A stretch of 64,000 nucleotides of DNA from JAFDWI01 sp963764215 (lineage in GTDB: Bacteria > Actinomycetota > Acidimicrobiia > Acidimicrobiales > Iamiaceae): positions 124,001 to 188,000 of the forward strand of contig CAVXRS010000007.1 in assembly GCA_963764215.1 (NCBI GenBank), written 5' to 3'. Shown in pieces: positions 48,267 to 57,493 of the stretch. The stretch's first letter is position 1. The number at the start of each line of letters is the position of its first letter. A program made the translations under genes and the position numbers. A model generated the notes under the pieces. It was given only the letters and a program-made list of their open reading frames with translations. It had not been told where the DNA came from and searched no databases.

Positions 48267-49199
48267 TCACGGGTGGAACTCGACCGCGGGTTTGGGTCGG
48301 GTGTCGACGTCGAGGCGGAACACGTCGGGGCGGGCGTAGTGGCCGACGGGGTCGAACTGGCGGCGGGCGATCGGGATGCGGCCGAGGTCGAGATCGGCAC
48401 ACACGATGCCGGGCTCGCCGATGAGGGGTCCGGCGATCAGGTCGCCGTCGGGTCCCACGATGGTGCTGTTGCCTCGGCTCAGCCAATCGTCGTCGTCTTC
48501 GTAGAGCTCGTCGCGTCCTGGCAGATCGTGCGGGATGTCGGCGGCGCGCTGGCACGCGGTCGAGCCGACCACGAAGCAGCGGCCTTCCTTGGCGATGTGC
48601 CGTAGCGTGGGGACCCAGACGTCGGTGTTGTCCCAGGTCGGCGAGAGCAGGATGTCGACGCCCTGGGCGTACATGGCCATGCGGGCCATCGGCATGTAGT
48701 TCTCCCAGCAGATGAGGCCACCGACGCGGCCGAACGGTGTGTCGACGACGGTGAGGGTGGAGCCGTCGCCGGTACCCCAGATGAGCCGCTCGCCACCGGT
48801 GGGCATGAGCTTGCGGTGACAGCCGAGGAGCTGGCCGTCGTCGGCGATGTAGAGCATCGAGTTGTACAACGTGGCGTCGCCGTCGGATCGTTCGTCGATG
48901 CCGATGGCCAGGTAGACGCCATGGGTGGCGGCGATCTCGCCAAGCCGCTCGGTGGCAGGTCCCGGGACCTGCACGGCCTGGCCGGCGAGCCGCTGGTACC
49001 AGTCGCCGTCGTGCCACGGTCGGGTGCGCCACATCCAGTCCGGATAGCCCGGTACGAACGTTTCGGGGAACAGGACCAGTTGGGCGCCGTCGGCCGCGGC
49101 CTTGGCGGTGAGCTTGTCGACGTGGTCGATGGTGGCCTCGGTGTCGAGCAGGACCGGCGCAGCCTGGATGGCCGCGACTCGCACGGTTGTCGTCGTCAT
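48267..49199 (-). CDS. Nitrilase-family carbon-nitrogen hydrolase
   Basis: 310 residues. Catalytic triad in place: E in LVLFPETFVPGYPDWMW, K in LGCHRKLMPTGGERLIWG, C in VGGLICWENYMPMARM. The spacing and the HRKLMPTGGERL and C-W-E-N-Y-M-P motifs mark true nitrilases (nitrile to acid + ammonia) rather than amidases. The start at 49199 (MTTTTVRVAAIQAAPV) fits the family. Probably co-transcribed with the rhodanese and DUF1059 genes upstream. Confidence 0.92.
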   Translation of the reverse strand: MTTTTVRVAAIQAAPVLLDTEATIDHVDKLTAKAAADGAQLVLFPETFVPGYPDWMWRTRPWHDGDWYQRLAGQAVQVPGPATERLGEIAATHGVYLAIGIDERSDGDATLYNSMLYIADDGQLLGCHRKLMPTGGERLIWGTGDGSTLTVVDTPFGRVGGLICWENYMPMARMAMYAQGVDILLSPTWDNTDVWVPTLRHIAKEGRCFVVGSTACQRAADIPHDLPGRDELYEDDDDWLSRGNSTIVGPDGDLIAGPLIGEPGIVCADLDLGRIPIARRQFDPVGHYARPDVFRLDVDTRPKPAVEFHP

Positions 49200-49293
49200 G
49201 GAGCACACCTTCGTGTCGTTGGGGAGCAGGTGCCCGGGATACCGGCGATCTGGGCGGGGTGGGGTCTCATCGGGGCGGTCGAAGCTCGGCTCG

Positions 49294-50160
49294 TCATCGG
49301 TCGACCGGGACTTCGGGGGTACGGCCCCACTCGGCCCACGACCCGTCGTACACGCGGACGTCGTCCCAGCCGAGCAGGTGGGTGAGCACGAACCAGGTCG
49401 TGGCGGCGCGGGCACCGATGGTGCAGTAGGTGATCGTCGTCTGCTGCGCATCGACCGAGGCGTACTTCTGCGCGAGCAGGCGCCGGTCGGCGAATGCGCC
49501 GGCCTCGTCGAGGAGATCGTTGGCCGGCACCAGCGTGGCTCCGGGGATGTGGCCGGCTCGGCCACCGGGCTCGGCGCCTCCGGAGGGCCAGAACCGCTCG
49601 CCGAAGTACTCCTCGGGCGTGCGAACGTCCAGGATCGTCGACGCCGAACCTGCGAGGTGGGACTCGAGCTCGGCCCTGGTTGTCTGCACCGGGCGTGCAG
49701 GGGTGCGCGGCTCGAAGTTGGTCGGAACCGGCCGCGGCGACTCGCTGCTCCACGGGAGGCCGAGCTGTCGCCACGCCGAACGTGAGGTGTTCAGGATCTT
49801 GGTGTTGCGGTGCCCGGCCAGCTCCAGCAGCCAGAAGCCGAGCGCGGGTGCGTACCCGTAGAACACCACCACCGTGTCGTCGTCGATGCCCGACTTGGCG
49901 CACAGCGCCGCGAACGCGTCCCGGCCGAGGGTGCGGTACTGGTCGTCTTTGAGGTCCGTATAGACGTTCCACAGCACCGCGTGTTCGATGTGGCCCTCGT
50001 TGTAGTCCTGGTCGTTGACATCGACCTCGACGACGCGGACGTCGGCATCGTGAAGGTGCCGGCCGAGCCACGCCGCGTCGACCAGCGGTTCGACTCGATC
50101 GCTTGCCGTGGATCGTGGGGTGCTCGACGACGCCGGCGGGGTGGAGGTGCTCATGGTCAT
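49294..50160 (-). CDS. Sulfurtransferase (two rhodanese domains)
   Basis: 288 residues from the ATG at 50160 (or 50154). Two rhodanese modules: the N-terminal VRVVEVDVNDQDYNEGHIEH with VVVFYGYAPALGFWLLE (no cysteine, inactive), and the C-terminal ILDVRTPEEYFGERFWPSGG with the catalytic loop TITYCTIGARAATTWFVL (cysteine in C-T-I-G-A-R). Transfers sulfur from thiosulfate or 3-mercaptopyruvate to cyanide/thiols in relatives. The pairing with a nitrilase suggests nitrile or cyanide handling. Confidence 0.9.
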   Translation of the reverse strand: MTMSTSTPPASSSTPRSTASDRVEPLVDAAWLGRHLHDADVRVVEVDVNDQDYNEGHIEHAVLWNVYTDLKDDQYRTLGRDAFAALCAKSGIDDDTVVVFYGYAPALGFWLLELAGHRNTKILNTSRSAWRQLGLPWSSESPRPVPTNFEPRTPARPVQTTRAELESHLAGSASTILDVRTPEEYFGERFWPSGGAEPGGRAGHIPGATLVPANDLLDEAGAFADRRLLAQKYASVDAQQTTITYCTIGARAATTWFVLTHLLGWDDVRVYDGSWAEWGRTPEVPVDR

Positions 50161-50175
50161 CCCTCTCTGTCTCTG

Positions 50176-50334
50176 CTATTCGAGCTCGATCCAGCTTCGG
50201 AGCTCTTCGGTGGCAACGGTTTCGAGGAGCGCCGGATGGTCCTGACGCATGTGCTCGCGGATCTGGTCGATGACGGCATCGTCGGTTTCTGCCCGAGCGA
50301 TGTAGCCACATTCACAGCGAATCGACTGAGCCAT
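50176..50334 (-). CDS. DUF1059 small protein (52 aa)
   Basis: ATG at 50334 after GTGAGGAGAACCG; reads MAQSIRCECGYIARAETDDA, VIDQIREHMRQDHPALLETV and ends WIELE at 50176. The C-E-C-G-Y-x-A-R-A-x-T and H-x-x-x-x-H-P pattern is DUF1059 (AN1-like, possibly zinc-binding with two Cys and two His). First gene of the rhodanese-nitrilase group, 15 bases before the rhodanese start. Confidence 0.85.
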   Translation of the reverse strand: MAQSIRCECGYIARAETDDAVIDQIREHMRQDHPALLETVATEELRSWIELE

Positions 50335-50374
50335 TCGGTTCTCCTCACAGAAAGGGGTACATCAATGGTGTTGG

Positions 50375-51168
50375 ATGGACCTTGGCAAAACCTTGCAGAC
50401 TTGTGCCGTGCATGTGCAGATTTGCGGGCAGATCGCGATCGACGACGCCGGTGAGCGGCTCGAAGACACGCTTCCCAGCCGTCAGGGCCGATTGCTGTTC
50501 GCCTACCTGGTCGCGCATCGCGCCCGGCCGACCCCGAGGGCGGAGCTCATCGAGGCGCTGTGGCCCGACGGCGGGCCAGCAGACACCGACGGGGCCCTCA
50601 ACGCGTTGTTGTCGCGTCTGCGCCGCTCACTGGGTACGGACCGGGTGCAGGGCAAGAGCGCGGTACGTCTGGCGCTGGCCGATGCGACGATCGACCTGGA
50701 AGCGGCCGAGGAGGCAATCCACCGGGCCGAGTCGGCGGTGGTGCAGCAACAGTGGGAACGTGCGTGGGCCGCCGCGCAGGTCTCGTTGTTCACCGCCCGC
50801 CGCGGGTTCCTGCCCGGAGATGACGCTCAATGGATCGACGAGGTCCGTCGCCACCTCGAACAGCTCCACGTGCGCGCCCTCGAGGCGTACGCTGCTGCAG
50901 GCCTCGGACTGGGTGGAACCGAACTCGCGGCCGCCCGCGACGCGGGCCGCGCCCTGGTCGAGGTTGCGCCGTTGCGGGAGAGCGGACACCGCGTGCGATG
51001 CGCGCACTCGCCGCCGAAGGCAACCCCGCCGAAGCGCTGCGCGTCTACGAACACCTTCGCTGCGATCTTCGAGATGAGCTCGGCATCATGCCCGGCCCCG
51101 AGACCCAGGCGCTCTACCAACAACTGATCGAAGACCCCGGCGCGTCGAGCGCAGGCCCGAAGGGCTGA
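50375..51168 (+). CDS. BTAD/SARP-type transcriptional regulator, frameshifted
   Basis: ATG at 50375 or, more family-like, GTG at 50408 (VHVQICGQIAI). Winged-helix part: RQGRLLFAYLVAHRARPTPR, AELIEALWPDGGPADTDGAL, NALLSRLRRSLGTDRVQG. The BTAD helical half: LLFTARRGFLPGDDAQWIDE-type segment, RHLEQLHVRALEAYAAAGLG; after a break near 50990, MRALAAEGNPAEALRVYEHL and LRDELGIMPGPETQALYQQL. Stand-alone SARP/BTAD activator of about 260 aa. Divergent from the DUF1059-rhodanese-nitrilase genes and probably their regulator. Confidence 0.82.
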
Positions 51169-51187
51169 CCGCGGCTCCGGGGCGCAG

Positions 51188-51358
51188 CTCGAATCACGCG
51201 TCTTCATCCGGATCACCGACAACTACCTCGAGTTGGCGGCACATTTCGTGGACCCCGTGCGCACCGCCGATCCGGCGGGCGGTCTGGTTGGCCGCGCTGC
51301 CCACGGCGAATCGGACCGGTGGGAGCGGTCGGAGCGCCTCCCGCGGCGAGCCCCGTGA
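51188..51358 (+). pseudogene. Fragment of MscS-type mechanosensitive channel
   Basis: No start; reads RVFIRITDNYLELAAHFVDP and VRTA, the C-terminal vestibule strand pattern of MscS proteins (I-T-D-N-Y-x-E-L-x-x-R-F-x-x-x-x-R), then loses similarity. A short remnant in the gap between the SARP gene and the ATPase. Confidence 0.4.
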
Positions 51359-51392
51359 GCGCGGCGGCGAAGCGAACGGTACGGAAGGCCGG

Positions 51393-54084
51393 TCAGCCTG
51401 ACATCGACGCCATCGCGGCGGACTCCGCCCCGGGTCGGTGGCGACGTCGCGTGAAGTACTTGTAGAGCTCGCCGGCGACGATGACCGTCGAGGCGACCGC
51501 GGTCGCCCGGATCCAGGCCCCGATACTGATGGGCTCGACGCGCAGGAGGTACTGGGTGACCGGCAGGTAGAGCGCGGCGGCATTGATCGCGAGGGCGGTC
51601 GCGGCGGTCGTCAACAGGAACGGGTTCGACAACGGGCTGAGCTTGAACGCCGAGATGCGTTCGGAGCGAACGTTGCCGAGATGGAACGCCTGGAAGAGGA
51701 CCATCGTGGTCAGCGCCATCGTCCGGGCGGCTTCGACGGATCCGGTGGTGTTGAGTTCCCAGCGGAACGTGGCGAGCATGCCGGCGGCCATGACCACGCT
51801 CACGATGGCCGTCTGTTGCCAGAGCATCGCGCTCATGACGCCCTCCCGGCGGGGTCGGGGCGGACGTTCGAGGATGCCGGGTTCGGCGGGTTCGAAGGCG
51901 AGGGCCACGTCCTGGACGCCGTTGGTGACCAGGTTCAGCCACAGGATCTGGGTGGGCAACAGCAACAGCGGCCAACGCATCGCCAGGGCGAACAGGAGTG
52001 CGGCAAGTTCTGCAGCGCCGGTGGACAGCAGGAAGAAGGTGACCTTGCGGACGTTGTCGAACGTGGCGCGGCCTTGGTGAACCGCGGCGTGGATGCTGGT
52101 GAAGTTGTCGTCGGCGAGGATCATGTCGGCGGCGTCGCGGGCGACGTCGGTGCCGCCCTTGCCCATGGCGATGCCGATGTCCGCGGCTTTCAGTGCCGGG
52201 GCGTCGTTGACGCCGTCGCCGGTGAGGGCGACGACGTCTCCGTTGGCGCGCAGGGCGTTGACGATGCGGAACTTGTGATCGGGGGAAGCCCGGGCGAACA
52301 CGGCGACCCGTGCCACGGTTTCGCTGAGCGCGGCGTCGTCGAGCTCGTCGAGCTCCGCGCCGGTCACGGCGGCGCCGTCGCGGTCGCTGATGCCGATGCG
52401 GGTCGCGATCGCCAGGGCAGTGGTCGCGTGGTCGCCGGTGATCATGATCGGTCGGATCCCGGCCAGTCGACAACCGGCGACCGCGTCGACCACGCCCTCG
52501 CGGGGCGGGTCGAGCATGCCTTCGAGGCCGAGGAACGTGAGCCCCCGACGTCGACGAGACGTTCCGGGTCACCGAGCCCGTCGGCGGGGATGGCGTGTTC
52601 GGCCATCGCGAGCACCCGCAGTCCCTGGGTGGCCATGTCGTCGGCTGCCGCGTGGATCGAGCCGATGTCGATCGGTTCGGGTCCCGCGGTGCCGAGCTGG
52701 GTGCTGCAGAGCCCCGCAACTCGTTCCGGGGCGCCTTTCACGAACAGCACGTGGGTCGAGCGGTCGGTCCGCACGGTGGCCGAGTAGCGGCGTTCCGGTT
52801 CGAAGGGGATCTCGGCGACCGAGTCGTAACGGTCGCGGACCTGTTCGGGTTCGACCCCAGGCGGCGGCGACGACGAGCAACGCGGCTTCGGTGGGGTCGC
52901 CTTCGGTGTGCAGCTCGCCGTCTTCGAGGTAGAGCTGCGCCTCGTTCGCGAGCACGCCGCACAGCAGCGTGCGGTGCAGTGGGTCCGTGCTCTCGGTCGC
53001 CGGCTCGCGCCCTCGAGCACCTTCGTCGTCGACAAGCCAGGTCCGATCGGGTACCCAGATCTGCTGTGTGGTCATGCGGTTCTCGGTCAGGGTGCCGGTC
53101 TTGTCCGAGCCGATCACGGTCGTGCTCCCCAAGGTCTCCACGGCGGGCAGGTTGCGAACGATCGCGTGGCGCTGAGCCATCCGCCGCACTCCCACCGCGA
53201 GGGTGATGGTCAGCACCACGGGCAGTCCTTCGGGGATCGCGCTCACCGACATGGCCACGGCAAAGCGGAACATGTCGGCGACCGGTTCGCCGACCGCGAT
53301 CCCGATCACGAACGCGCCGACCGCCGCGATCGCCACGACCATGCCGAGCAGGCGGGCCAAACGGCTCATGCGCACCTGGAGCGGGCTCTGCGGTGACTCC
53401 TCGGCCCGGATCTGGTCGGCGATCCCACCCAGCACCGTGGTCATCCCCGGTCGCGACGACGTACCCGTGCGCCCGGCCGTTGGTGACCACCGAACCGGCA
53501 TGGGCCATGCACGACCGGTCGCCCAACCCTGCCGTCGCAGCGACCGGTTCGGAGTGCTTGGTCACCGGGACCGATTCGCCGGTCAGCAACGACTCGTCCA
53601 CCTGAAGCCCCACCGCGTGGATGAGGCGGAGATCGGCAGGCACGCGCACGCCGGTCTCGACCAGCACCAGATCCCCGGGGACCAGTTCACGCGAGGGAAG
53701 TTGGCGCCCGTGGCCGCGACGGATGACGCGGGCCTGGGGCGACACCAACTCGCGGAGCGCACGCACCGACGCGTCCGCACGCCGTTCCTGGGTGAAGCCG
53801 ATGATCGCGTTGATCAGCAGCACCGCCGCGATCACGATGGCGTCGATCCACTCCGACAGTGCCGCCGTCACGATCGCGGCACCCAACAAGATGTAGATCA
53901 AGGGGCTGCGGAACTGCCCCACGAACGTGACGAGCCTGCTCGGCGGCGGTACCTCGTCGAGTTCGTTCGGCCCGAAGCGGCGCAGCCGAGTTGCGGGCTC
54001 GTCACCGGCGAGTCCGTCCGGGCAGGTCTCGAGGAGCATTTCGACCTCCGCAACCGTCGTCGCGTGCCAGGCACGATCTGACAT
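51393..54084 (-). CDS. P2-type cation-transporting ATPase (Ca2+-like), frameshifted
   Basis: ATG at 54084: MSDRAWHATTVAEVEMLLET and DGLAGDEPATRLRRFGPNEL, the usual N-domain of PMR1/SERCA-like pumps. Then LVPGDLVLVETGVRVPADLR, VDESLLTGESVPVTKHSEP, the ion-site helix SVSAIPEGLPVVLTITLAVG (P-E-G-L), phosphorylation site GSDKTGTLTENRMTT, LTGDGVNDAPALKAADIGIA, and the C-terminal membrane part WLNLVTNGVQDVALAFEPAE. Breaks near 53445, 52860 and 52550. About 897 residues. Exports Ca2+ or another cation using ATP. Confidence 0.85.
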
Positions 54085-54230
54085 TCCTGCGGACTCCCAT
54101 TCGGCTGGCGGACGAAGCGTTCGTCAACGCGGACCATCACGATGGCGCCGTGCTGGTCGCAGCCTAGGTAACGCAGGCAGTGTTCCCCACCGTCCGCGTC
54201 CTCAGGCGACAGGACCTGCAGCCGCTCCAT
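54085..54230 (-). CDS. Possible small protein before the cation ATPase
   Basis: ATG at 54230 reads MERLQVLSPEDADGGEHCLR, YLGCDQHGAIVMVRVDERFV, QPNGSPQE, which looks like genuine coding sequence, but in the present frame it runs into the ATPase gene with no stop until 53898. An indel near 54090 may hide its true end. No family recognised. Confidence 0.3.
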
Positions 54231-54267
54231 TATGCGCGGCCTGCAACGGGCCCGCGGGGGCCGAAGG

Positions 54268-54837
54268 TCACCGGGTCGCCGGTGCCGGGGCCGCCCGACG
54301 GGCCCGTCGTACGGGCTTGCGGTGGGTGAGCCGGTAGACGACCGCCCAGGTGACCACGGCGATCGAGACCGCCGTGGTTGCCTGGTAGAGGACCTGGGAG
54401 CGGTCGGTGCCGGCGTAGGCCGCGTGCAGGGTCGCGAGCCAGAAGGTGACGAAGCTGATGAGGTGGGTGGCTCGCCAGACCTTGCGGGGAAGGCGTCGCA
54501 TGGCCAGCGAGGTGGCTTCCACGACGACCAGCGCCCAGGCGGCCACGACTCCGAGGGCGACCGCGCCGGGCTTCCAGTCGGAGGCGTAGGGGATGGCGAG
54601 ATCGGCCAGGGTGAACGTCGTGTAGGTGTCCGCCACCAGGGCGGCGAGGTGGATGGCGACGAAACCCACAGTGAGACCACCGAGCCAGCGGTGCAGATCG
54701 AGGAGCCAGGCGGGGCGGCGGTGCTCGGGGAACGCTTTGGTCGACAGCACGATGCCCCAGAGGACCGAGGCGGTGAGCAGAAGCCACGCGACGATGCCCG
54801 AGGCGCGGGTGACGTGCCACCAGAACTGGCCGCTCAT
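54268..54837 (-). CDS. Ferric-reductase-like transmembrane protein
   Basis: 189 residues, six helices (GIVAWLLLTASVLWGIVLST, LGGLTVGFVAIHLAALVADT, VALGVVAAWALVVVEATSLA). Haem-ligand-type histidines occur in paired helices: LLDLHRWLGGLTVGFVAIHL and WRATHLISFVTFWLATLHAA. This is the ferric reductase-like/YedZ-type cytochrome b fold. It overlaps the ApbE stop (ATGA). It probably passes electrons across the membrane to the flavinylated or other partner of this operon. Confidence 0.85.
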   Translation of the reverse strand: MSGQFWWHVTRASGIVAWLLLTASVLWGIVLSTKAFPEHRRPAWLLDLHRWLGGLTVGFVAIHLAALVADTYTTFTLADLAIPYASDWKPGAVALGVVAAWALVVVEATSLAMRRLPRKVWRATHLISFVTFWLATLHAAYAGTDRSQVLYQATTAVSIAVVTWAVVYRLTHRKPVRRARRAAPAPATR

Positions 54838-55736
54838 CGGGCAACCGCCAGGTCGAGGTCGAGCTCGGCGAGGTCTTCGGTGCGGAGGATGCCGCCGTCG
54901 TCGGTGATCGCGAGTCCGCTGAGCTCGTGGCTGTCCAGGTAGGAGATCACCGCGTCGCTGCCGGCGAGCAGGGCGCCGGTGGCGAACGCCTCTGCCTGCC
55001 AACCATTCGTCGCGAACACGGTCGCGGTCGCGAGGTCGGTGTCGGACTGTGCTCCGGTGGCCGGGTCGATGGTGTGGTGGCGGACCTGTCCCCGGTGGTC
55101 CCATCGGCGGGAGCGGGTGCTCGACGTGGCGACGCCCCCGTGGTCGATCGTCGCTCGGCACAGCGGTGATTCGCCGGGGTCCGCGTGCTCGACGTCGATG
55201 CGCCACCCCTCGGGCTCGGGTGCGGTGCCCGCGGCCGCGAGGTCGCCGCCGATGCTGACCAGGGCACCGTCGGCGCCGCCGTCCAGAAGGAGGGCCACGG
55301 CCATGTCGGCCGCGAGGCCCTTCCCGATGCCACCGGGGTCGAGCGCGATCCCCGTCGGGACCGTGACGGTGGATCGGCTCGGGTCGACGATGATGTGGTC
55401 CACGGCGCCGGTGCGGTGCGGTCCCGGTGAGAGGAACGTGGTCCTCGTGGCGTCGACCCTGCTGGTGGCGTAGCCGTTGGCGACGAGGATCGGCAGGATC
55501 GTCGGGTCGTAACGACCCTGGGTCAGCTCCCAGGCCTTCATCATGGTCTGGACGAGTGCAATCGTCTCCGGAGCGACGGCCACCGGCGTCCCGGCGGCAT
55601 CGTTGATCCGGGTGAGGTCGCTGTCCGAGAGGAATCGGCTCCAGAGGCCCTCGAGGCGTTCGAGCATCTCGACGGCTCGATCGATCTGCGCCCCACCATA
55701 GGGTTGGTCGACGATGATGTGGAGCTGGCAGGCCAT
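54834..55736 (-). CDS. apbE: FAD:protein FMN transferase (ApbE family)
   Basis: 300 residues from the ATG at 55736 (MACQLHIIVDQPYGGAQIDR). Motifs: LEGLWSRFLSDSDLTRINDA, LTQGRYDPTILPILVANGY, ALDPGGIGKGLAADMAVALL, ALVSIGGDLAAAG, HTIDPATGAQSDTDLATATV. These are the FAD/Mg2+ pocket and the conserved D-P-G-G-x-x-K-G of ApbE. It attaches FMN covalently to Ser/Thr of extracytoplasmic proteins. No lipobox signal is seen, so a cytoplasmic or unusual location is possible. In an operon with a ferric-reductase-like protein. Confidence 0.9.
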   Translation of the reverse strand: MACQLHIIVDQPYGGAQIDRAVEMLERLEGLWSRFLSDSDLTRINDAAGTPVAVAPETIALVQTMMKAWELTQGRYDPTILPILVANGYATSRVDATRTTFLSPGPHRTGAVDHIIVDPSRSTVTVPTGIALDPGGIGKGLAADMAVALLLDGGADGALVSIGGDLAAAGTAPEPEGWRIDVEHADPGESPLCRATIDHGGVATSSTRSRRWDHRGQVRHHTIDPATGAQSDTDLATATVFATNGWQAEAFATGALLAGSDAVISYLDSHELSGLAITDDGGILRTEDLAELDLDLAVAR

Positions 55737-55752
55737 CACCGTGCCACGGTGT

Positions 55753-56185
55753 TCATCTGCTGCCACTGGTCGACGCTGCTGGTGCCTGGGCCTGAGGTGA
55801 GGCCGGACGGACGGTCGGACGTGCGGTGAGCGTGGTCGCACCCGCTGCCTGGGTGGAGGGCACCGCAGACGTGGCAGGAGCGTTCGGCGCACCGGGAGTG
55901 GCGATCGCGTCGGGAGCACCGACGCGGTGCACCACGACCACGACGTGCGGCTGGCCCGTCGGCGCCGGGGCCGGCGCCGGGGCCGGGGCCGAATGGGCTG
56001 TGTAGCCCATGACCCCGACGAGTCCGAGCATCGTGGTGGCGCCGATCCCGGCTGCCGCGATGCGGGCTCCTTGTGCGGGATGGCGGCGCTTGGTGCTGCG
56101 CCGACTGGCGCGGCTTCGCGCCTTCGGCCCGTGGGGTGTTCGAGCCGGCCTCCGAGTCCGAGGTGGGGACGGGGTGCTCAGTCAT
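55753..56185 (-). CDS. Single-pass membrane protein with Ala/Pro-rich tail, frameshifted
   Basis: ATG at 56185 (MTEHPVPTSDSEAGSNTPRA); after a break near 56090 it continues RIAAAGIGATTMLGLVGVMG (one transmembrane segment), then an Ala/Pro/Thr-rich tail (HSAPAPAPAPAPTGQPHVVV, PQAQAPAASTSGSR). Likely a membrane-anchored extracellular linker protein. Its start overlaps the end of the next gene upstream by 8 bases. Function unknown; possibly an accessory of the ApbE/ferric reductase unit. Confidence 0.55.
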
Positions 56186-56723
56186 CGGACTCGCCGCCTT
56201 CGTATTCGTGGTTGCTGGTGGGCTTGGGAACCGGTGCGGCGCTGGTGGACTCGGTGACCTCACCGGTCACGGTGCCATCGGGGCCGACGGTGGCGGTGAA
56301 ATCGAGGGTCCTCGTGCCATCCGTGAACGAGATGGCCACTCCGTTGCCGGTGGTCGTCGCCGGGGTCGCCGTCCATCCGCTCGCCGGCTTGACGAGGTCG
56401 ACGCGTGCTGAGCCCCCGACGGTGGAGACGTAGACGGTGCCGGCCGAGTCGACGGTGAAGGGCTGGGACCCGGCGGGGGCGGTCGAATTGGAAGCGAGCG
56501 GGTTGCCCTGCGCGTCGAGGTACACGTCGACGACCTGGGTGCTGGTCGGGACGAGGTCTCCGGCGGCAGCAACGGTGCCGACGTTGCTCCGGTCAGCGCT
56601 GGAGAGGATGCCGAGGTTCGCGCCGATGGCGAACAAGCCGGCGAGGACGACGGCTCCGATCGAAGCAGCGGTGAGGATCTTGTTCCGGCGACTGGGCCGG
56701 TTTGGAGTCGTGGCGCTGGTCAT
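56178..56723 (-). CDS. Membrane-anchored extracytoplasmic protein of the ApbE operon
   Basis: 181 residues: an N-terminal helix (KILTAASIGAVVLAGLFAIG), then a beta-rich extracellular part (QVVDVYLDAQGNPLASNSTA, AGTVYVSTVGGSARVDLVKP, FTATVGPDGTVTGEVTES). No FMN-binding domain is recognised; the D-G-T-V-T-G-E-V-T-E-S segment only loosely resembles the flavinylation site D-G-x-(S/T)-G-A-(S/T). First gene of the operon ending in the ferric-reductase-like protein; divergent from the response regulator. Confidence 0.65.
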   Translation of the reverse strand: MTSATTPNRPSRRNKILTAASIGAVVLAGLFAIGANLGILSSADRSNVGTVAAAGDLVPTSTQVVDVYLDAQGNPLASNSTAPAGSQPFTVDSAGTVYVSTVGGSARVDLVKPASGWTATPATTTGNGVAISFTDGTRTLDFTATVGPDGTVTGEVTESTSAAPVPKPTSNHEYEGGESDD

Positions 56724-56824
56724 GCTTCGACCGTACGGCTCGCCGTGCAAGCAGCGTTGCTGGGCAAGGCAAGGGTTTGGCAAGGAATCGGGCACGGGCG
56801 ACCGGGCCGTGCCAGGCTGCCGCG

Positions 56825-57493
56825 GTGCGCTTGCTGCTCGTCGAAGATGACCCCACGATCTCCGGGCCCTTGAGCGAAGGGCTACGCCGCGAGGGCTTCG
56901 CGGTCCTCCATGCCAGGACCGGCGTCGAGGCCTTGGCTGCCGATCCGGTCGACCTGGTCCTGTTGGACCTCGGCCTGCCGGATCTGGAGGGTCGGGTCGT
57001 GTGCCAGGAGCTCCGGTCTCGCGGACCGGTCCCGATCATCGTGGTCACGGCCCGAAGCGCCGAGATCGACCGCGTGACGCTGCTCGAGCTCGGCGCCGAC
57101 GACTACGTGGTCAAGCCGTTCGGGTTCCGCGAGCTGGTTGCGCGCATCCGCGCAGTGCTTCGTCGCACCGCCACCGAAGGTGCGTCGGCGCCCCTGGCTC
57201 GCATCGAGGTCGACGATCTCGTCGTCGACCGACGAACCCGGACTGTCACCTTTCGGGGTGACGCCGTCGCGTTGTCGCCCAAGGAGTTCGACCTGCTGGT
57301 GTGCCTCGGCGAGGACCCCGGCGCGGTGCGGAGCCGCGAGCAGCTCATGCACGACGTGTGGGACGAGAACTGGTGGGGGTCCACCAAGACCCTCGATGTG
57401 CACATTGCGTCGCTGCGCAAGAAGCTCCACGCGGACCTGATCGAGACCGTTCGCTCCGTCGGGTACCGCCTCAATGTCGAGGCGCCACCATGA
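56825..57493 (+). CDS. OmpR-family response regulator
   Basis: 222 residues from a GTG at 56825 (VRLLLVEDDPTISGPLSEGL). Receiver: E7/D8/D9 acidic pocket, phospho-acceptor D48 in DLVLLDLGLPDLEG, T in IIVVTARS, K in DDYVVKPFGF. DNA-binding half: VALSPKEFDLLVCLGEDPGA, RSREQLMHDVWDENWWGSTK, LDVHIASLRKKLH, the winged helix of OmpR/PhoB. Its stop overlaps the kinase ATG (ATGA). Likely controls the divergent ApbE operon. Confidence 0.93.
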   Translation: MRLLLVEDDPTISGPLSEGLRREGFAVLHARTGVEALAADPVDLVLLDLGLPDLEGRVVCQELRSRGPVPIIVVTARSAEIDRVTLLELGADDYVVKPFGFRELVARIRAVLRRTATEGASAPLARIEVDDLVVDRRTRTVTFRGDAVALSPKEFDLLVCLGEDPGAVRSREQLMHDVWDENWWGSTKTLDVHIASLRKKLHADLIETVRSVGYRLNVEAPP

